Assembly (NCBI GenBank): GCA_022822865.1
Contig: JAJDYJ010000070.1
Span: forward strand, 1-41,884
Source: Pseudomonadales bacterium
GTDB taxonomy: Bacteria; Pseudomonadota; Gammaproteobacteria; Pseudomonadales; Pseudohongiellaceae
DNA: 41,884 bases
Reading direction: 5' to 3'
Below the pieces are notes generated by a model. The model ran no database searches, was not told the DNA's origin, and worked only from the letters and a program-made list of their open reading frames with translations. The position numbers and the translations under genes were made by a program. Shown in pieces: positions 34,851 to 41,884 of the stretch. Position 1 is the stretch's first letter. Each line of letters opens with the position of its first letter.

Positions 34851-36512
34851 ATGGCCGGCGCGTCGTTCCCGACCCGGGAAGCGGTCGATTTCGTCGTCGT
34901 CGGTTCCGGCGCGGCCGGCGGCATCGTCGCGAAGGAACTTGCCGAAGCCGGACATTCGGTCGTGCAACTGGAACAGGGCCCCCATTTGCAGGCGGCCGAT
35001 TTCAGGCACGACGAATGGGGCACATTCAACAATCACGACCTGACCTGGAGCCATCGCCAGGGTCTTCCGCAGACGTTCCGCAAATCCGCGGACGAAACCG
35101 CGACCGTACGCGACCGGGTATGCAATTACGCGCACAACGTCGGTGGCAGCAGTCTGCATTTTTCCGGCAATTTCTGGCGCCTGCGGCCGATCGACTTCAT
35201 GGAAGCCAGCGTGCGCGGAACGATTCCCGGCACGAATTTCGCCGACTGGCCGATCAGCTACGAAGAACTCGAGCCCTATTACACCCGGGTGGATTGGGAA
35301 GTAGGCGTCTCCGGCCTGCAAGGCCCCTGGGATCCGCCGCGTTCGCGCGATTATCCCTGTCCGCCGATGCCGGTGAAAGGCTCGGACGTGCTGCTCGAAC
35401 GCGGCGCCCGGGCGCTCGGCCATACCGCCTATCCGGCGCCGGTGGCGATTCTCTCGCAACCTCATAACGGCAGACCCGGCTGCATACATTGCGGCTACTG
35501 CCTCGGATTCGGCTGCGAGGTGAACGCCAAGTCCTCTTCGATGATCACCATGATTCCCGCCGCGCTCGCTTCGGGAAACTACGAGTTGCGCACACATTGC
35601 GCGGTCGCGCGAGTGGAAACCGACGAGGCCGGACGCGCCAGCGAGGTGGCCTATTTCGACGCGGACGGCGCGGAACAGTCCCAGCGCGCCCGGGCCGTGG
35701 TGCTTTGCGCCAACGGTGCGGAGACGCCGCGTCTGCTGCTGTTATCCGAGTCCTCCCGCTTTCCCGACGGGCTCGCCAACGGCAGCGGTTTCGTCGGCCG
35801 CAATCTCATGTTCAACGGCTTCAGCGAAGTTACCGGACTGTTCCCGGAACCCGTCAATGCCTGGAAGAGCATCCCCGCTACCCGCGTCGTGCACGACTGG
35901 TACGAAATCGATCCCGGCGAGGGATTCTACGGCGGCGGCGGCATCGACGGACGCCACCCGGTGCGCAGCGGCACCGCAATGGAGTCGGCGATAGCCAGCA
36001 GCATGTTCGGCGGACCGACCTGGGGCAGCGAATACAAGGCCTTGCTGCGCGAAGAGTTCACTCATTCCGCGGCCTTCGACGGCCATACCACGTCATTGCC
36101 GCTCGATTCGAACAACATCACCCTGGATCCGGAAGTGCGGGACAAGTGGGGCCTTCCCGCCTTGCGCTGCACGTACATGGACCACCCGGACGATCTCGCG
36201 ACCATGCGCTATTTCATGGATCGTTCCGTCGAACTGATGGAGGCGGCCGGCGCCTTGCGGATCCATGCGAGTTATCCGGAAAACGGCCAGACCAACAGTT
36301 CGCACATGCTCGGCACTTGCCGCATGGGCGACGACCCCGCGACTTCGGTCGTCGACCGCTACCATCGCTCCCATGACGTGCCCAACCTGTTCCTGTGCGA
36401 CGGCAGTTCCATGGTCACCTCGAGCCGCGGCCAGCCGACCATGACGATCATGGCGCTCGCATTCCGCGCGTCGGAGCATATCAATCAGTTCGCGCAGCGC
36501 AACGAGATTTAG
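34851..36512 (+). CDS. GMC family FAD-dependent oxidoreductase (dehydrogenase large subunit)
   Basis: 553 residues. The FAD-binding GSGAAGG loop (about residues 18-24) lies near the N-terminus, then NVGGSSLHFSGNFWRL, a Cys-rich CIHCGYCLGFGCEVNAKSS segment (about 209-227) common to the gluconate/sorbose-type dehydrogenase branch, and the C-terminal SSHMLGTCRMG (catalytic His) with RGQPTMTIMALAFRA. These enzymes oxidise alcohols or sugars and pass electrons to the respiratory chain. With the Tat-signal subunit immediately upstream it is probably moved to the periplasm. The substrate is not evident; the context with carotenoid oxygenase, TonB receptor and permease suggests an imported alcohol or the product of a periplasmic cleavage. 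Confidence 0.92.
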   Translation: MAGASFPTREAVDFVVVGSGAAGGIVAKELAEAGHSVVQLEQGPHLQAADFRHDEWGTFNNHDLTWSHRQGLPQTFRKSADETATVRDRVCNYAHNVGGSSLHFSGNFWRLRPIDFMEASVRGTIPGTNFADWPISYEELEPYYTRVDWEVGVSGLQGPWDPPRSRDYPCPPMPVKGSDVLLERGARALGHTAYPAPVAILSQPHNGRPGCIHCGYCLGFGCEVNAKSSSMITMIPAALASGNYELRTHCAVARVETDEAGRASEVAYFDADGAEQSQRARAVVLCANGAETPRLLLLSESSRFPDGLANGSGFVGRNLMFNGFSEVTGLFPEPVNAWKSIPATRVVHDWYEIDPGEGFYGGGGIDGRHPVRSGTAMESAIASSMFGGPTWGSEYKALLREEFTHSAAFDGHTTSLPLDSNNITLDPEVRDKWGLPALRCTYMDHPDDLATMRYFMDRSVELMEAAGALRIHASYPENGQTNSSHMLGTCRMGDDPATSVVDRYHRSHDVPNLFLCDGSSMVTSSRGQPTMTIMALAFRASEHINQFAQRNEI

Positions 36513-36583
36513 GACCGGGTCTCATCGGGCCGGCGAGGAAAGGAAAAAACGCAAACGGAACAATACAAGGAAGGGACGGAATC

Positions 36584-39097
36584 TTGAGCAAGACGATCAC
36601 GACAGTATCGCTGATTGCCTCGTCATCGTTGCTGATTTCCCAGGCTCGGGCGCAGATCGAAGTCATCGAGGTAACCGCCACGCGACGGCCCGAAGTCGCC
36701 CAGGACGTCCCTATCGCCTTGCGCGCGCTGACCGCGGAAACCCTCGATCAGCTCGACATCGACAGCTTCACCGACTACCTCGTGCATCTTCCCGGCGTAA
36801 CCGCCGGCGGCAGCGGTCCGGGCCAGGGCACGATCTACATTCGCGGAGTGGCGTCGACCACCCCGACCATCTCAGTAGCGACGGTAGCCGGTTTGACGCC
36901 GAACGTGGCGCTCTATCTCGACGAACAGCCGGTAACCCAGCCCGGTCGCAATCTCGATGTGTACGCCGCCGATCTCGAACGCGTGGAAGTGCTTTCGGGG
37001 CCGCAGGGCACCCTGTTCGGGGCCAGTTCCCAGGCGGGCAACGTACGGCTGATCACGGCCAAACCCGATCCGGAGGAATTCTTCTCCCGCATCACGTTCG
37101 GCGCGTCGGCCACGCCGGACGGCGCGCCCGGCGGCAAGGTCGAAGCCGTGATGAACGCTCCGGTAAGCGACGACTTCGCCTTGCGCGCGGTGGTGTTTTC
37201 AGACCGGCAGGGCGGTTTCATAGACAACGTGCCGGCATCGATCGACGCTTCCCGCTCGCGCCGCTTCGAGCCTGCGTCCGTGGTGCGCAGCAATGGTGTC
37301 CCGCTGGGGCCGGAAAGCGAGGGATTCCAGGCGGGAGCGGATCTTTCGGCAGTGAATTTCGAGCGGCGAAACAACGACGAGTTCGTGGAAGAGGATTTCA
37401 ATCCAGTTACCTACCATGGCTTCCGGATTTCCGGCCTCTACGAAATCGGTTTCGACTGGCGCGTCACGCTCAGTCACATGCGGCAGAGCGTGGAAGCCGA
37501 CGGCGTCTTCATGATCGACCCGAATCTGGACGACACGGACGAATTGTCCGTGCAGCGCTTCGTCGACGAATACGCCGATGACGAATTCGACAATACTTCC
37601 CTGCTAGTGGAAGGCCGCATGGGCGAACTGGAGGCCCTGCTTTCCGTGGCCTGGCTCGACCGCGAAGTCGACAGCGTGCTCGATTACACCGACTACCTTT
37701 TTGTCGGTCAATTCCTGCCCTACTACATCTGTGACGCGTCGGTAACCTATCCGGCCGAAGCGCCCGCCGGCAACTGTTACGACGCCCGCACCCTTCTTGT
37801 CGGCAACACCAGATCGAACGTGTTTTCCAGGGAACTGAGATTCAATACGCCGTCGGACAACCGGCTGCGCTCGACCTTCGGCGTCTTCTTCAGCGATGCC
37901 GAAATCCTTGAATTGAACGACTTCACCTATCCCGGGTCGGTCAACGCGGAAGGCTTCACCCCCGGCGTTTTCGGCTTTCCGCCCAACTACCCGCTTCCGG
38001 GCGCGTGGCGTCAGGATCCGGGGCCGTTTCCCGAGGATGCGATCTTCCGGAACGACATCCGGCGCACCGACGAACAGTACGGCGCTTTCGCCGAATTGAG
38101 CTGGGACCTGGCGCCGGATACGCTGACGATTACCGCGGGCATCCGCAGTTACGAGATCGACGTGGATTTGCAAGGCAGCGCCAACTCGTCTTTCGGCAAC
38201 CTGGGCCAGGCCGAGGACCAGCAGCGTTTTGGCGCGAATCTCTCGGCCTTGTACAACGGCAACAACACCGCCGAGGTCGGGGGGCGGACCATCGCCTTGC
38301 CGGACACTGCAAACGCCGGCGGCAATATCTACAAACTGAATCTGGCCTGGACCCCGCGCGATGGCTCCCTGTACTACGCTACATACTCGGAAGGATTCAG
38401 GCCGCCGCTGCTGAATCGTCCCGTGGGCGCGGGCGGGGTCGTTCCCGCGGTCGTGCGAACCGACGAACTGGTGAATTGGGAAATCGGCGGCAAGACTCTG
38501 AGCGCGGAACGGAACCTGCAGTTGAACTGGTCGGCCTTCGTCGAAAACATCGACGATATGCAATCCACCATCTTCGATTCCAATATCGTCAACCTGTACT
38601 TTTCCGACAATGCGGCAAACGCGCGGGTCCGGGGAGTCGAGGCGGATTTCATCTGGCTGCCCGAAGCGGTCGCCGGCCTCACCGTCAGCGGCGCGATATC
38701 CCTGCTCGACACGGATATACTGGAAACGATTTCGACGACCTCGGCGATCGCGCCGGCGGGCAGCGAACTCGCCAACGCGCCGGGATTCCAGGCTAGTCTG
38801 CGGGCGCGTTACGAATGGAGCCTCGGCAACGGCATGGACGCGTATGTCATGCCGCAATTCAGCCATTCTTCTTCGTCGTACAGCGATATCGTACTGATCA
38901 ATCGCATCGAACAGGATGCGTGGACCGTCCTTGACATCAGCGCCGGCGTCATTCGCGGCAACTGGCGGATCGATGCCCGCATCGGTAACCTGACCGATGA
39001 GCGCGCCGTGCTGACATCGTGGTACGGTAATGACCGTGAACGGCTGACGATCAACCGGCCGCGCTCGTTCGGAATCCAGGTCACCTACGAAATGTAG
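36584..39097 (+). CDS. TonB-dependent outer-membrane receptor
   Basis: 837 residues from TTG at 36584, preceded by GGGACGGA; no ATG fits, and the longer open frame overlaps the GMC gene. A signal peptide (VSLIASSSLLISQARAQ) is followed by a TonB-box-like EVIEVTATR and the plug domain (about 40-160, with GTIYIRGVA and VEVLSGPQGTLFGASSQAGNVRLIT). The beta-barrel ends at GIQVTYEM, with Met rather than the usual aromatic as last residue. No FecA-type signalling extension precedes the plug. It imports a substrate too large or scarce for porins, driven by TonB. It is co-directional with the GMC and permease genes (71-nt and 23-nt gaps). Confidence 0.95.
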   Translation: MSKTITTVSLIASSSLLISQARAQIEVIEVTATRRPEVAQDVPIALRALTAETLDQLDIDSFTDYLVHLPGVTAGGSGPGQGTIYIRGVASTTPTISVATVAGLTPNVALYLDEQPVTQPGRNLDVYAADLERVEVLSGPQGTLFGASSQAGNVRLITAKPDPEEFFSRITFGASATPDGAPGGKVEAVMNAPVSDDFALRAVVFSDRQGGFIDNVPASIDASRSRRFEPASVVRSNGVPLGPESEGFQAGADLSAVNFERRNNDEFVEEDFNPVTYHGFRISGLYEIGFDWRVTLSHMRQSVEADGVFMIDPNLDDTDELSVQRFVDEYADDEFDNTSLLVEGRMGELEALLSVAWLDREVDSVLDYTDYLFVGQFLPYYICDASVTYPAEAPAGNCYDARTLLVGNTRSNVFSRELRFNTPSDNRLRSTFGVFFSDAEILELNDFTYPGSVNAEGFTPGVFGFPPNYPLPGAWRQDPGPFPEDAIFRNDIRRTDEQYGAFAELSWDLAPDTLTITAGIRSYEIDVDLQGSANSSFGNLGQAEDQQRFGANLSALYNGNNTAEVGGRTIALPDTANAGGNIYKLNLAWTPRDGSLYYATYSEGFRPPLLNRPVGAGGVVPAVVRTDELVNWEIGGKTLSAERNLQLNWSAFVENIDDMQSTIFDSNIVNLYFSDNAANARVRGVEADFIWLPEAVAGLTVSGAISLLDTDILETISTTSAIAPAGSELANAPGFQASLRARYEWSLGNGMDAYVMPQFSHSSSSYSDIVLINRIEQDAWTVLDISAGVIRGNWRIDARIGNLTDERAVLTSWYGNDRERLTINRPRSFGIQVTYEM

Positions 39098-39120
39098 GCG
39101 GCGCTCACGAGGAAACGACC

Positions 39121-40857
39121 ATGGACACAGAAAACAACGAACAACGCACAGGCGTACGCTACGAACCCGATGAACGGCCGCCCGGACCGCTGGCCTTTGG
39201 CCTTGGGCTGCAACTCGCCCTGCTCGTCGTCGCCGGGATCGTGCTTACGCCCGCCATCGTCATCCGCGCCGCCGAAGGCAGCGAGACCTATATGAACTGG
39301 GCCGTGTTCGCGGCGGTGATCGTCAGCGGCCTGAGCACGATAATACAGGCCGTTCGCGTGGGCCGGCTCGGCGCCGGATACGTGCTGGCCATGGGCACGT
39401 CGGGCGCTTTCATCGCGGTCTGCGTTACCGCCCTGGCGCAAGGCGGCCCGGCGGTGCTCGCCGCCCTGGTGATCGCTTCCTCCCTGTTTCAGTTCACGCT
39501 GGCGGCGCGGCTCTCCTTCTTGCGGCGCGTATTGACGCCGGTCGTATCCGGCACGGTAATCATGCTGATTCCGGTTTCCGTGATGCCGATCATCTGGGAT
39601 CTGCTGGCGGACATACCCGCCGAAGCCAATCCGGTCGGGGCGCCGATCAGCGCTCTCATCACCTTGCTGGCCGTGGTGCTGATCGCGCTGAAAGCGACCG
39701 GCGTGCTGCGGCTCTGGGCGCTCGTCATCGGCGTCGTTATCGGCTCGCTGGTTTCCAGCCTGTTCGGGCTGTACGATGTCCAGCGCTTGGCCGATGCGGC
39801 CTGGATCGGGGTGCCGGCGTCAGGCTGGCCGGGCATCAGCCTGGAATTCGGCCCGGTGTTCTGGGCGTTGCTGCCGAGTTTCATCTTCGTAACCCTGATC
39901 GGCGCGATAGAAACCATCGGCGATTCAGTCGCGATTCAAAGAGTATCCCGACGCGAGCCGCGAGCCATCGACTTCCGGGCCGTGCAAGGCGCGGTCGGCG
40001 CCGATGGGCTGGGAAACCTGCTCTCCGGGCTGGCTGGCACGGTGCCGAATACCACCTATTCTTCGAGCGTAGCCGTCACTGAACTCACCGGCGTGGCCTC
40101 GCGCATGGTCGGCGTCGCCCTGGGCCTGATATTCGTGATCGCGGCGTTTTCGCCGAAGTTTCTCGCGGTGATATTGGCCATTCCAGGGCCGGTAGTGGGC
40201 GCCTACACCACGGTGCTGCTGTCGATGCTGTTCGTGCTTGGCATGAAGATCGTCGTGCAACATGGCATCGACTATCGGGGCGGCGTCATCGTCGGCGTAT
40301 CTTTCTGGATCGGCGTCGGCTGCCAGGGCGGGGTGATCTTTCCCGAAATCGTATCCGGATTCGCCGGCGGCCTGTTGCGGAACGGCATGACCGCGGGCGG
40401 GCTCTGCGCGATGCTCATGAACCTGTTCCTGATGGTCGCGTCGCCGCGCCGGCGCACGATCGAAATGCCGCTGGCGGCCACGACGCTGCCGCTGGTCCAC
40501 AAGTTTCTGGCTCAATTCGCGGCGCACAACGACATGGACGGCGTAATCGAAAGCCGGCTCGAACTCGCCGGCGAAGAAACCCTGTACACCCTGCTCGGCG
40601 ACGAAACCGACGAACCGCGGCCGGAACGAAGCCTGCAGATCGTGGCCTACCGCGACGGCAACGACGCCGTGCTCGAATTCATCGCCTCGCCGGGCGGCGA
40701 GAACATCCAGGATCTGCTGACGGTGATCAAGGACACGCCTTCGGAACCGTCAGTCGATCGCGAAGTGTCGTTGCGGCTGCTGCGGCACGCAGCCTCGTCG
40801 GTCGACCATCAGCAATACCGCGATATCGACATCGTCACCGTTCGTGTCGAGGGGTGA
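39121..40857 (+). CDS. NCS2 (solute carrier 23) nucleobase permease with C-terminal RsbW-like domain
   Basis: 578 residues. The membrane part (about 22-445) matches nucleobase:cation symporter-2 permeases: ETIGDSVAIQRVSRREPRAIDFRAVQGAVGADGLGN (key block around 39910-40015), SGLAGTVPNTTYSSSVAV and the following helices. The last 125 residues (454-578, from 40480) do not belong to the permease fold. Their order of helices and strands (VHKFLAQFAAHN, ESRLELAGEETLYTLL, SLQIVAYRDGNDAVLEFIASP, EVSLRLLRHAASSVDH, DIVTVRV) follows RsbW/anti-sigma-type HATPase_c_2 domains. The N-box Asn and both glycine boxes are lost, so ATP binding is doubtful. Substrate unknown; the family carries uracil, xanthine or urate, and distant members other compounds. 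The gene ends GGG TGA at the edge of a repeat array. Confidence 0.9.
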   Translation: MDTENNEQRTGVRYEPDERPPGPLAFGLGLQLALLVVAGIVLTPAIVIRAAEGSETYMNWAVFAAVIVSGLSTIIQAVRVGRLGAGYVLAMGTSGAFIAVCVTALAQGGPAVLAALVIASSLFQFTLAARLSFLRRVLTPVVSGTVIMLIPVSVMPIIWDLLADIPAEANPVGAPISALITLLAVVLIALKATGVLRLWALVIGVVIGSLVSSLFGLYDVQRLADAAWIGVPASGWPGISLEFGPVFWALLPSFIFVTLIGAIETIGDSVAIQRVSRREPRAIDFRAVQGAVGADGLGNLLSGLAGTVPNTTYSSSVAVTELTGVASRMVGVALGLIFVIAAFSPKFLAVILAIPGPVVGAYTTVLLSMLFVLGMKIVVQHGIDYRGGVIVGVSFWIGVGCQGGVIFPEIVSGFAGGLLRNGMTAGGLCAMLMNLFLMVASPRRRTIEMPLAATTLPLVHKFLAQFAAHNDMDGVIESRLELAGEETLYTLLGDETDEPRPERSLQIVAYRDGNDAVLEFIASPGGENIQDLLTVIKDTPSEPSVDREVSLRLLRHAASSVDHQQYRDIDIVTVRVEG

Positions 40858-40860
40858 GGC

Positions 40861-41069
40861 CCGATCGGCGAAGCCGACAAAAAGCGCAGCTTTTTGAGGT
40901 CCGAACGGCTCGACAGGGGTGAGAACAAGCGTTTACGAAGCGCAGCTTCGTGCGCAGGTCGAACGACGCCAAGCTGCGCTTGGCGGCTGGACTGTCGAGA
41001 CCGGGGGTTGGCGAAACCTCGGGCGCCGCGCCAGGGAAGGCATGTATGATCTGTCAGGATGTGCGTTGC
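40861..41069 (+). repeat. 209-bp hairpin repeat, unit 1 of a tandem array
   Basis: It begins 3 nt after the NCS2 stop. It contains TCGGC-GAA-GCCGA (40866-40877), CAAAAAGC-GCA-GCTTTTTG, ACGAAGC-GCA-GCTTCGT and CGCCAAGC-TGC-GCTTGGCG hairpins, then a 3' part ending at GTGCGTTGC. By eye about nine in ten positions equal unit 2. Short open frames in it are rich in Arg and Ser on both strands and are not credible genes. Confidence 0.9.
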
Positions 41070-41278
41070 CCGGTCGGCGAAGCCGACAAGAAGCGCAGCT
41101 TCTTGAGGGCCGAACGGCTCGACATGGGTGAGAACAAGCGGTTACGAAGCGTAGCTTCGTGCGCAGGTCGAACGACGCCAAGCTGTGCTTGGCGGCTGGA
41201 CTGTCGAGACTGGGGGTTATCGAAGCCTCAAGCGCCGCGCCAGGGAAGGCGCGTACGATCTGTCAGGATGTGCGTTGC
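41070..41278 (+). repeat. 209-bp hairpin repeat, unit 2
   Basis: Exact period to units 1 and 3 (the block GGCGAAGCCGAC starts at 40867, 41076 and 41285). Hairpins lie at 41073-41087, 41087-41105 (CAAGAAGC-GCA-GCTTCTTG), 41144-41160 (loop GTA) and 41176-41194 (CGCCAAGC stem). Compared with unit 1, the second stem has an A:T to G:C change on both sides. Confidence 0.9.
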
Positions 41279-41393
41279 CCGGTCGGCGAAGCCGACAAGA
41301 AGCGCAGCTTCTTGAGGGGCGAGGCCAAGCGGTTATGAAGCGCAGCTTCATGCGCGGGCCGAGCGACACCGAGCTGTGCTCGGTGGCTGGACG
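41279..41393 (+). repeat. 209-bp hairpin repeat, truncated unit 3
   Basis: The same 5' part as unit 2 with an 18-nt internal deletion after the second hairpin; homology stops near 41393. Its third hairpin is ATGAAGC-GCA-GCTTCAT (41335-41351) and its fourth CACCGAGC-TGT-GCTCGGTG (41367-41385), both with paired substitutions relative to units 1 and 2. The remaining stretch 41394-41556 carries only a short CTTCGCGAAG palindrome (41466-41475) and no gene I can support. Confidence 0.85.
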
Positions 41394-41556
41394 AACGGCT
41401 CGCTAGCGACGGCGCGAACGACCTGTCGGAGCCCGTCCGAACTCCCACGAAATCAAATCTCGCGACTTCGCGAAGAATGATCGTGGATTTTTCTGGCGTT
41501 CCGCAAGGCTCATGGTTTATGCTGAAGTCCTGTCCTTGAGGGGAGGACGGTTCGGA

Positions 41557-41884
41557 ATGTTCGCGGTTCGAACGGAAAGACGGGCGGAGAAGTCTCTTCC
41601 GCGGAGTTTGCCGCTGGACCGACTCGCGCTTTTTGCCTTGGCCCCGCTGGCGGCCCTGTGGGCTTTTGCCCAGACTTCGGCCGACTCTCCCGGCCGGGAG
41701 CACGTGATTCCGCTGGTGGCCGACGGCGAGGGTTTCCGTTCCCGCCTGTTTCTGCGCAACGCCTCCGGCGCCGTGAACCGGTGCTCGATGGAACTGGTTG
41801 GCGCGGGCCTCGACATGGCCCGCTTCGCGGACCATGCCGCCGTCGCGCCCGACGGCATGTTCGCCACCGTCTATCTGAGCGCCC
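41557..41884 (+). CDS. 5' part of a secreted protein sharing the C-terminal unit of the Spondin-domain protein (3' truncated)
   Basis: ATG at 41557 follows GGAGG (41542-41546) by 10 nt, and the frame is open to the window edge (109 complete codons). The leader RLALFALAPLAALWAFAQTSA is a probable signal peptide. The mature part starts with IPLVADGEGFRSRLFLRNAS, then V-N-R-C, L-V-G-A-G-L-D-M-A-R-F and D-G-M-F-A-T-V. This lines up residue by residue with both C-terminal units of the protein at 8841-11012. Here the unit directly follows the leader without a Spondin domain. Function unknown; the unit is probably a beta-sandwich exposed outside the cytoplasm. Confidence 0.75.
   Translation, partial: MFAVRTERRAEKSLPRSLPLDRLALFALAPLAALWAFAQTSADSPGREHVIPLVADGEGFRSRLFLRNASGAVNRCSMELVGAGLDMARFADHAAVAPDGMFATVYLSA

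Noticed and set aside
36513..36530. GACCGGGTCTCA after the GMC gene as another copy of the repeat
   Set aside because: It shares only about ten bases with the edge of the solitary repeat and has none of the hairpins.
40861..41393. CRISPR array
   Set aside because: The units are 209 bp and almost identical along their whole length, with no short repeat alternating with unique spacers and no cas genes.
40919..41406. Small open frames within the tandem repeats as genes
   Set aside because: They exist on both strands, are Arg/Ser-rich, differ by repeat register and have no convincing ribosome-binding site; similar frames arise in the solitary copy.

Overview
The window is GC-rich, densely coded DNA that looks like a free-living or host-associated gammaproteobacterium. 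The evidence is the divergent ssb/uvrA pair, a DUF2333 protein, a TonB-dependent receptor, Tat-type signal peptides and a SulP transporter. No rRNA, tRNA or CRISPR array was recognised. Genus cannot be fixed from the sequence. Both ends cut through genes.

Layout. 1-8136: 3' part of a giant Calx-beta adhesin-like protein with a C-terminal autotransporter-type barrel; its linker carries a Met/Gly-rich tract and an in-frame palindromic repeat. 8290-11012: a small two-helix membrane protein and, convergent to it, a secreted Spondin-domain protein whose C-terminal unit occurs twice and reappears in the truncated gene at the right edge (41557-41884). 11114-15215: a TAXI-type TRAP transporter (binding lipoprotein plus fused permease) translationally coupled to an MDR oxidoreductase. 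15216-18053: a visibly A/T-richer accessory patch holding a lone Mrr N-terminal domain, a vsr fragment joined to the tail of what looks like an Eco29kI-type restriction enzyme, an ImmA/IrrE peptidase and a Fic protein, the last two with operator-like promoters. 18055-24559 (minus): SulP transporter, DUF2333, lipoprotein, moeA, RmlD-like protein and ssb. 24736-27585: uvrA. 27607-30234 (minus): M14 peptidase.

30314-40857 is the most interesting functional block. A minus-strand operon encodes a DUF2141 protein, a Tat-exported carotenoid oxygenase, a LytS-like histidine kinase and a LytTR regulator, the last three overlapping by 4 nt each. Divergent from it runs a plus-strand group: a Tat-exported small dehydrogenase subunit, a GMC oxidoreductase, a TonB receptor and an NCS2 permease with an extra C-terminal domain resembling a degenerate RsbW-type ATPase. 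Between the two groups lies an exact 11-bp direct repeat on a 20-bp period, similar to the AlgR (LytTR) consensus as I recall it and placed between two plausible divergent promoters. My reading is one regulon for uptake, cleavage and oxidation of an apocarotenoid-, stilbene- or related alcohol-type compound, but the substrate is not proven.

19829-20016 and 40861-41393 hold a repeat family: one solitary copy, and three head-to-tail copies with an exact 209-bp period. Each copy carries four triloop hairpins whose stems change by compensatory pairs between copies, and the two insertions begin right at the stop codon of the upstream gene. I regard this as the strongest candidate for an undescribed structured element here.
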